A program made the position numbers and the translations under genes. DNA of 24,099 nt from UBA3839 sp902776985 (GTDB lineage Bacteria > Bacteroidota > Bacteroidia > Bacteroidales > Bacteroidaceae): contig CACYSD010000030.1 in assembly GCA_902776985.1 (NCBI GenBank), positions 1-24,099 of the forward strand, in the 5' to 3' direction. The notes under the pieces are model-generated. The model had not been told where the DNA came from. It was given only the letters and a program-made list of their open reading frames with translations, and made no database searches. Of the stretch, positions 22,047 through 24,099 are shown one piece after another. Position 1 is the stretch's first letter, and each line of letters begins with the position of its first letter.

Positions 22047-22622
22047 CTAATCTCTCCCGAAAGTGATTTCTTTGCGTATCTTGCTGATGGTTTTAGGAGT
22101 AACATTGAGAAACGAGGCGATGTCCTGCAAGTTGAGCAGCTTAACGATGCCTGAGCAACGTTGCATTAGCAAGTCGTAACGTTCACGGGCTGTAGTGCAA
22201 TGAAAGTCGAGATAGCGCGAACGGAATTGGAAGAGGATATGCTCAGCGATGATGGCACGCAACTTCATAGTCTCTTTGCTCTGGTCGAAGAACTCCTCCA
22301 GTTGCTCACCTGTAACCCTGAACACACGGCTTGACATCATTGCCACGATAGTAGTCTGTGAAGGGCGGCCATAAAGAAACGTCGGATAGTCAACCACGAA
22401 CTCACCCTCGAACGAAAACCATGTGATGTGTTCCCTGTCATCGCTGATACCATGCGTCACGTACTTGAAGCAACCACTCTCCACAAAGGCAAGCCAGCGC
22501 GCAGGATCGCCCTCGCGCTCCAGTTGGTCCCCCTTACGATAAGTGACCGCCTCGCCCTCCCGCTTGCAGAATTCCCGCAGCGTCTCAAGGTCTAAACTGT
22601 TGTTGCTGAATTTCTGTTCCAT
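22047..22622 (-). CDS. Crp/Fnr-family transcription regulator
   Basis: This 191-residue protein has an N-terminal cyclic-nucleotide-binding-like jelly roll (about 20-115: YRKGDQLEREGDPARWLAFVESGCFKYV, then FEGEFVVDYPTFLYGRPSQTTIVAM) and a C-terminal helix-turn-helix at about 160-190 (LNLQDIASFLNVTPKTISKIRKE). The residues that bind cAMP in E. coli CRP are not obviously kept, nor is an Fnr-type cysteine cluster, so the ligand is unknown. I start at the ATG at 22622 (MEQKFSNNSLDLETLREFC); the frame is open for 19 more codons, but those run through the promoter, where TACCTTTG lies at 22651-22644. The family in Bacteroidetes often responds to metabolic or redox signals. It is a single-gene unit ended by the repeat hairpin. 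Confidence 0.88.
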   Translation of the reverse strand: MEQKFSNNSLDLETLREFCKREGEAVTYRKGDQLEREGDPARWLAFVESGCFKYVTHGISDDREHITWFSFEGEFVVDYPTFLYGRPSQTTIVAMMSSRVFRVTGEQLEEFFDQSKETMKLRAIIAEHILFQFRSRYLDFHCTTARERYDLLMQRCSGIVKLLNLQDIASFLNVTPKTISKIRKEITFGRD

Positions 22623-22643
22623 CGTCCTATGGATTTGTGGGTT

Positions 22644-22651
22644 CAAAGGTA
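22644..22651 (-). promoter_or_regulatory. -7 element of the Crp/Fnr gene
   Basis: The minus strand reads TACCTTTG (TAnnTTTG), 21 bp before the chosen ATG. This supports the shorter start, because the longer frame would begin upstream of the promoter. Confidence 0.55.
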
Positions 22652-22767
22652 GTGAATTTTCCAAGAAAATTATCCACATTTAGCCCGAAAGTATGTAAAA
22701 GATTCCTTTTGATGCTTTTATTCGGATTCTCTAGTCACTATCATCCAAAATGTTTTGAAGATTAAGG

Positions 22768-22890
22768 TTATATCATAAAGGAAAGATTGCTTCTCAGATG
22801 ACGATAGTAAGAAAAGATTTCCTGCCTTGCGGTTTGGAGTTCTTTCTCATCATCAATTTCAATTGGCTTTATGTCTTCTTGTTTTGACAT
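22768..22890 (-). CDS. 40-residue small protein downstream of brxL
   Basis: ATG at 22890 opens MSKQEDIKPIEIDDEKELQT and the frame runs to TAA at 22768. The composition is charged and helical (ELQTARQEIFSYYRHLRSN), which looks like coding sequence and not like random AT-rich DNA. It begins 72 bp after the brxL stop on the same strand. I do not recognise it; it may be the N-terminal remnant of a longer gene broken downstream, or a genuine small protein of the defence operon. Confidence 0.4.
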   Translation of the reverse strand: MSKQEDIKPIEIDDEKELQTARQEIFSYYRHLRSNLSFMI

Positions 22891-22962
22891 CTATTTGTTT
22901 CTTATTAGGTCTTAATGCCATTGACATAGTCGAACTTATGCCATCATTTCTATTTGGAAATA

Positions 22963-24099
22963 CTATATCATTTTCTGGATCAACATCTGTGTATTGGCAT
23001 AGAATGGTATATCTGTTTTGCCAAGGATAGTTGCTGGAAGGGTTGCCATTTCTGCAAGGTTATCCATTGGCACAAGCACATTCTTTGCCCCGTTTTCTGA
23101 TAGCATAGATACGCGGTCGTTGAAATTCAGAGCACGCTCAATAGCGCCACCGATACTTATATTGCCGATGACACCAAGACCTGATTTTAGATTCCGCCCA
23201 AAGACAGATGATACGATGGCTGCAAAAACAGCACCTCCAATACCTTTGTGAACACCTACCCCCAACAGTACGGTCACTTGAACTGTTACATCAAGATGCA
23301 TCAAAGAATGCTGTTGGAACAGTATGGCCCTTTCATTGGCGCGGATGTAATTATATGTATTCTTTATATCCTCCTTGGCTTCTGTTGAACTACTGCCAGT
23401 CACTGTAAGTTTGCCATTGCCAGGCATAGTAATTACCTCTATTTTTATCGCTTGTAGCCGTATAGCAGGTGCCTGGCTGAAGTGGAGCATCTTCAATTAG
23501 ATTGGTGCCACGCTCCTCTGGAACAGACACGAAAAACTCTTCTTGCGTTTCTTTATCTATATAGGAGAAATTAGTGTCCCAGAACTCCATACCGCCGATA
23601 CGCTTCAATTGCTCTTTCACACGACGACGCATTTCTATAGCCCAAACCAGATACTTACGCACATCCTCTTTGGTAAAGTTTCCATCTGGATGCATCAGTT
23701 TAATCAATCCAGAAACTGTCTTGCGTACCGGCTTCGTGTCGCGCTGCTTCATCTGTACTCCAAGTGTGAAATACTTGTCAATAGCATCTGTATAGGTCAT
23801 CTTCCGTTGAGAATGCAGGAACTCACTGAAGAAATCTGTACTAAAGCCGAAATGATTAGTGAAGTTAGAGGGTGCAAACTTCATCACCTCCCAGCCGGGG
23901 AGGAAGAAACCGATACGATCTAAGAAGGCGGTATCGTTACAGATTTTATCCGAGAATGGGGAGAATAGATGTGATGTCTGTAAGACAGTCTCGACTGGCT
24001 GATTGATATTGCCATTCAGGATGATAGAGGCATTTGCCGCTTTCTCACCTGCTTTTCCTGCTCTGGAGAAGCTGCCGCTTTCCATGTAATCCTTCATCA
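22963..24099 (-). pseudogene. brxL: brxL, Lon-like protein of a BREX phage-defence system; 5' end outside the window, frameshifted
   Basis: The upstream frame (24099 to 23390) carries clear BrxL sequence: DYMESGSFSR, ASIILNGNINQPVE, LFSPFSD, DRIGFFLPGWE, DAIDKYF, RDTKPVRKTVSGLIKLMHPDG and RRRVKEQLKRIGGMEFWD, all AAA+-domain and linker features. The downstream frame (to 22963) carries the Lon-like C-terminal domain: MPGNGKLTVTG, GLGVIGNISIGGAIE and GAKNVLVPMDN, with a possible Ser-Lys dyad. The two frames join if one base is removed from the T-run at 23442-23446, giving YTATSDKIEVITMPGNGK. BrxL is usually the last gene of type I BREX loci, so the remaining genes should lie to the right of the window. 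The frameshift means either decay or a homopolymer sequencing error. Confidence 0.85.

Noticed and set aside
22047..22679. Longer start for the Crp/Fnr protein (19 extra residues)
   Set aside because: The extension spans the TACCTTTG promoter element, and the natural N-terminus MEQKF follows it.
22827..23030. 67-codon rightward frame (MRFGVLSHHQFQL...)
   Set aside because: It overlaps the 3' end of brxL and the small frame on the other strand, and its hydrophobic look comes from reading the antisense.
1..24099. tRNA or rRNA genes and a transposase
   Set aside because: I looked for cloverleaf-like and CCA-ended patterns in the gaps and for transposase motifs in the frames and saw none.

Overview
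The window looks like a chromosomal segment of a Bacteroidales bacterium, most likely Prevotella or a close relative. Supporting signs are the Bacteroidetes-type promoter elements (TAnnTTTG) ahead of several genes, the scarcity of Shine-Dalgarno sequences, a Prevotella-style C-terminal tail (YDLAGRR...KKGLYI) on a secreted protein, a GH28-GH105 pectin enzyme, and a TonB-receptor-like outer-membrane protein near an ECF sigma factor. This assignment is inference; no rRNA or marker gene is present.

Layout. 1-238 (-): N-terminus of a membrane protein, followed by a 391-bp gap holding a strict 22-bp-period array of dyads (TTGAT-N8-ATCAA). 630-1253 (-): an iron-sulfur-flavoprotein-like reductase. 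1522-7386 (+): a leucine / branched-chain 2-oxoacid operon, leuA, DUF559 nuclease, leuC, a 36-residue membrane microprotein, leuD, and a second LeuA-like synthase. leuB is absent. 7440-10106 (+): a secreted GH28-GH105 fusion for pectin/rhamnogalacturonan breakdown, 53 bp downstream with no visible terminator. 10129-10803 (-): MgtC-family protein. 10924-11439 (-): nitroreductase. 11609-14149 (+): large secreted BNR-4 beta-propeller protein. 14343-15728 (+): secreted TPR protein. 15785-16642 (-): OB/HD-domain YhaM-like protein. 17039-22622 (-): outer-membrane beta-barrel protein; then a sigma / membrane-protein / secreted-protein operon; then a Crp/Fnr regulator. 22963-24099 (-): 3' two-thirds or so of a frameshifted brxL from a BREX phage-defence system, cut by the window edge.

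The most unusual content is a family of G/C-rich palindromic elements (33-38 bp, five copies) confined to the leucine operon. Two inverted copies flank the DUF559 nuclease gene. Three copies lie inside coding sequence (leuC start, second synthase start, and the middle of its catalytic domain), all in the same reading frame, adding TP-rich/GGG-rich peptides to essential enzymes. This resembles the in-frame palindromic elements of Rickettsia, here with a candidate nuclease partner.

A second notable structure is a 91-92 bp, nearly identical direct repeat placed both ahead of the ECF sigma operon and ahead of the outer-membrane protein gene. Each copy carries a terminator hairpin for the upstream unit and probably the promoter of the downstream one, suggesting that the sigma factor and the outer-membrane protein share a control region.
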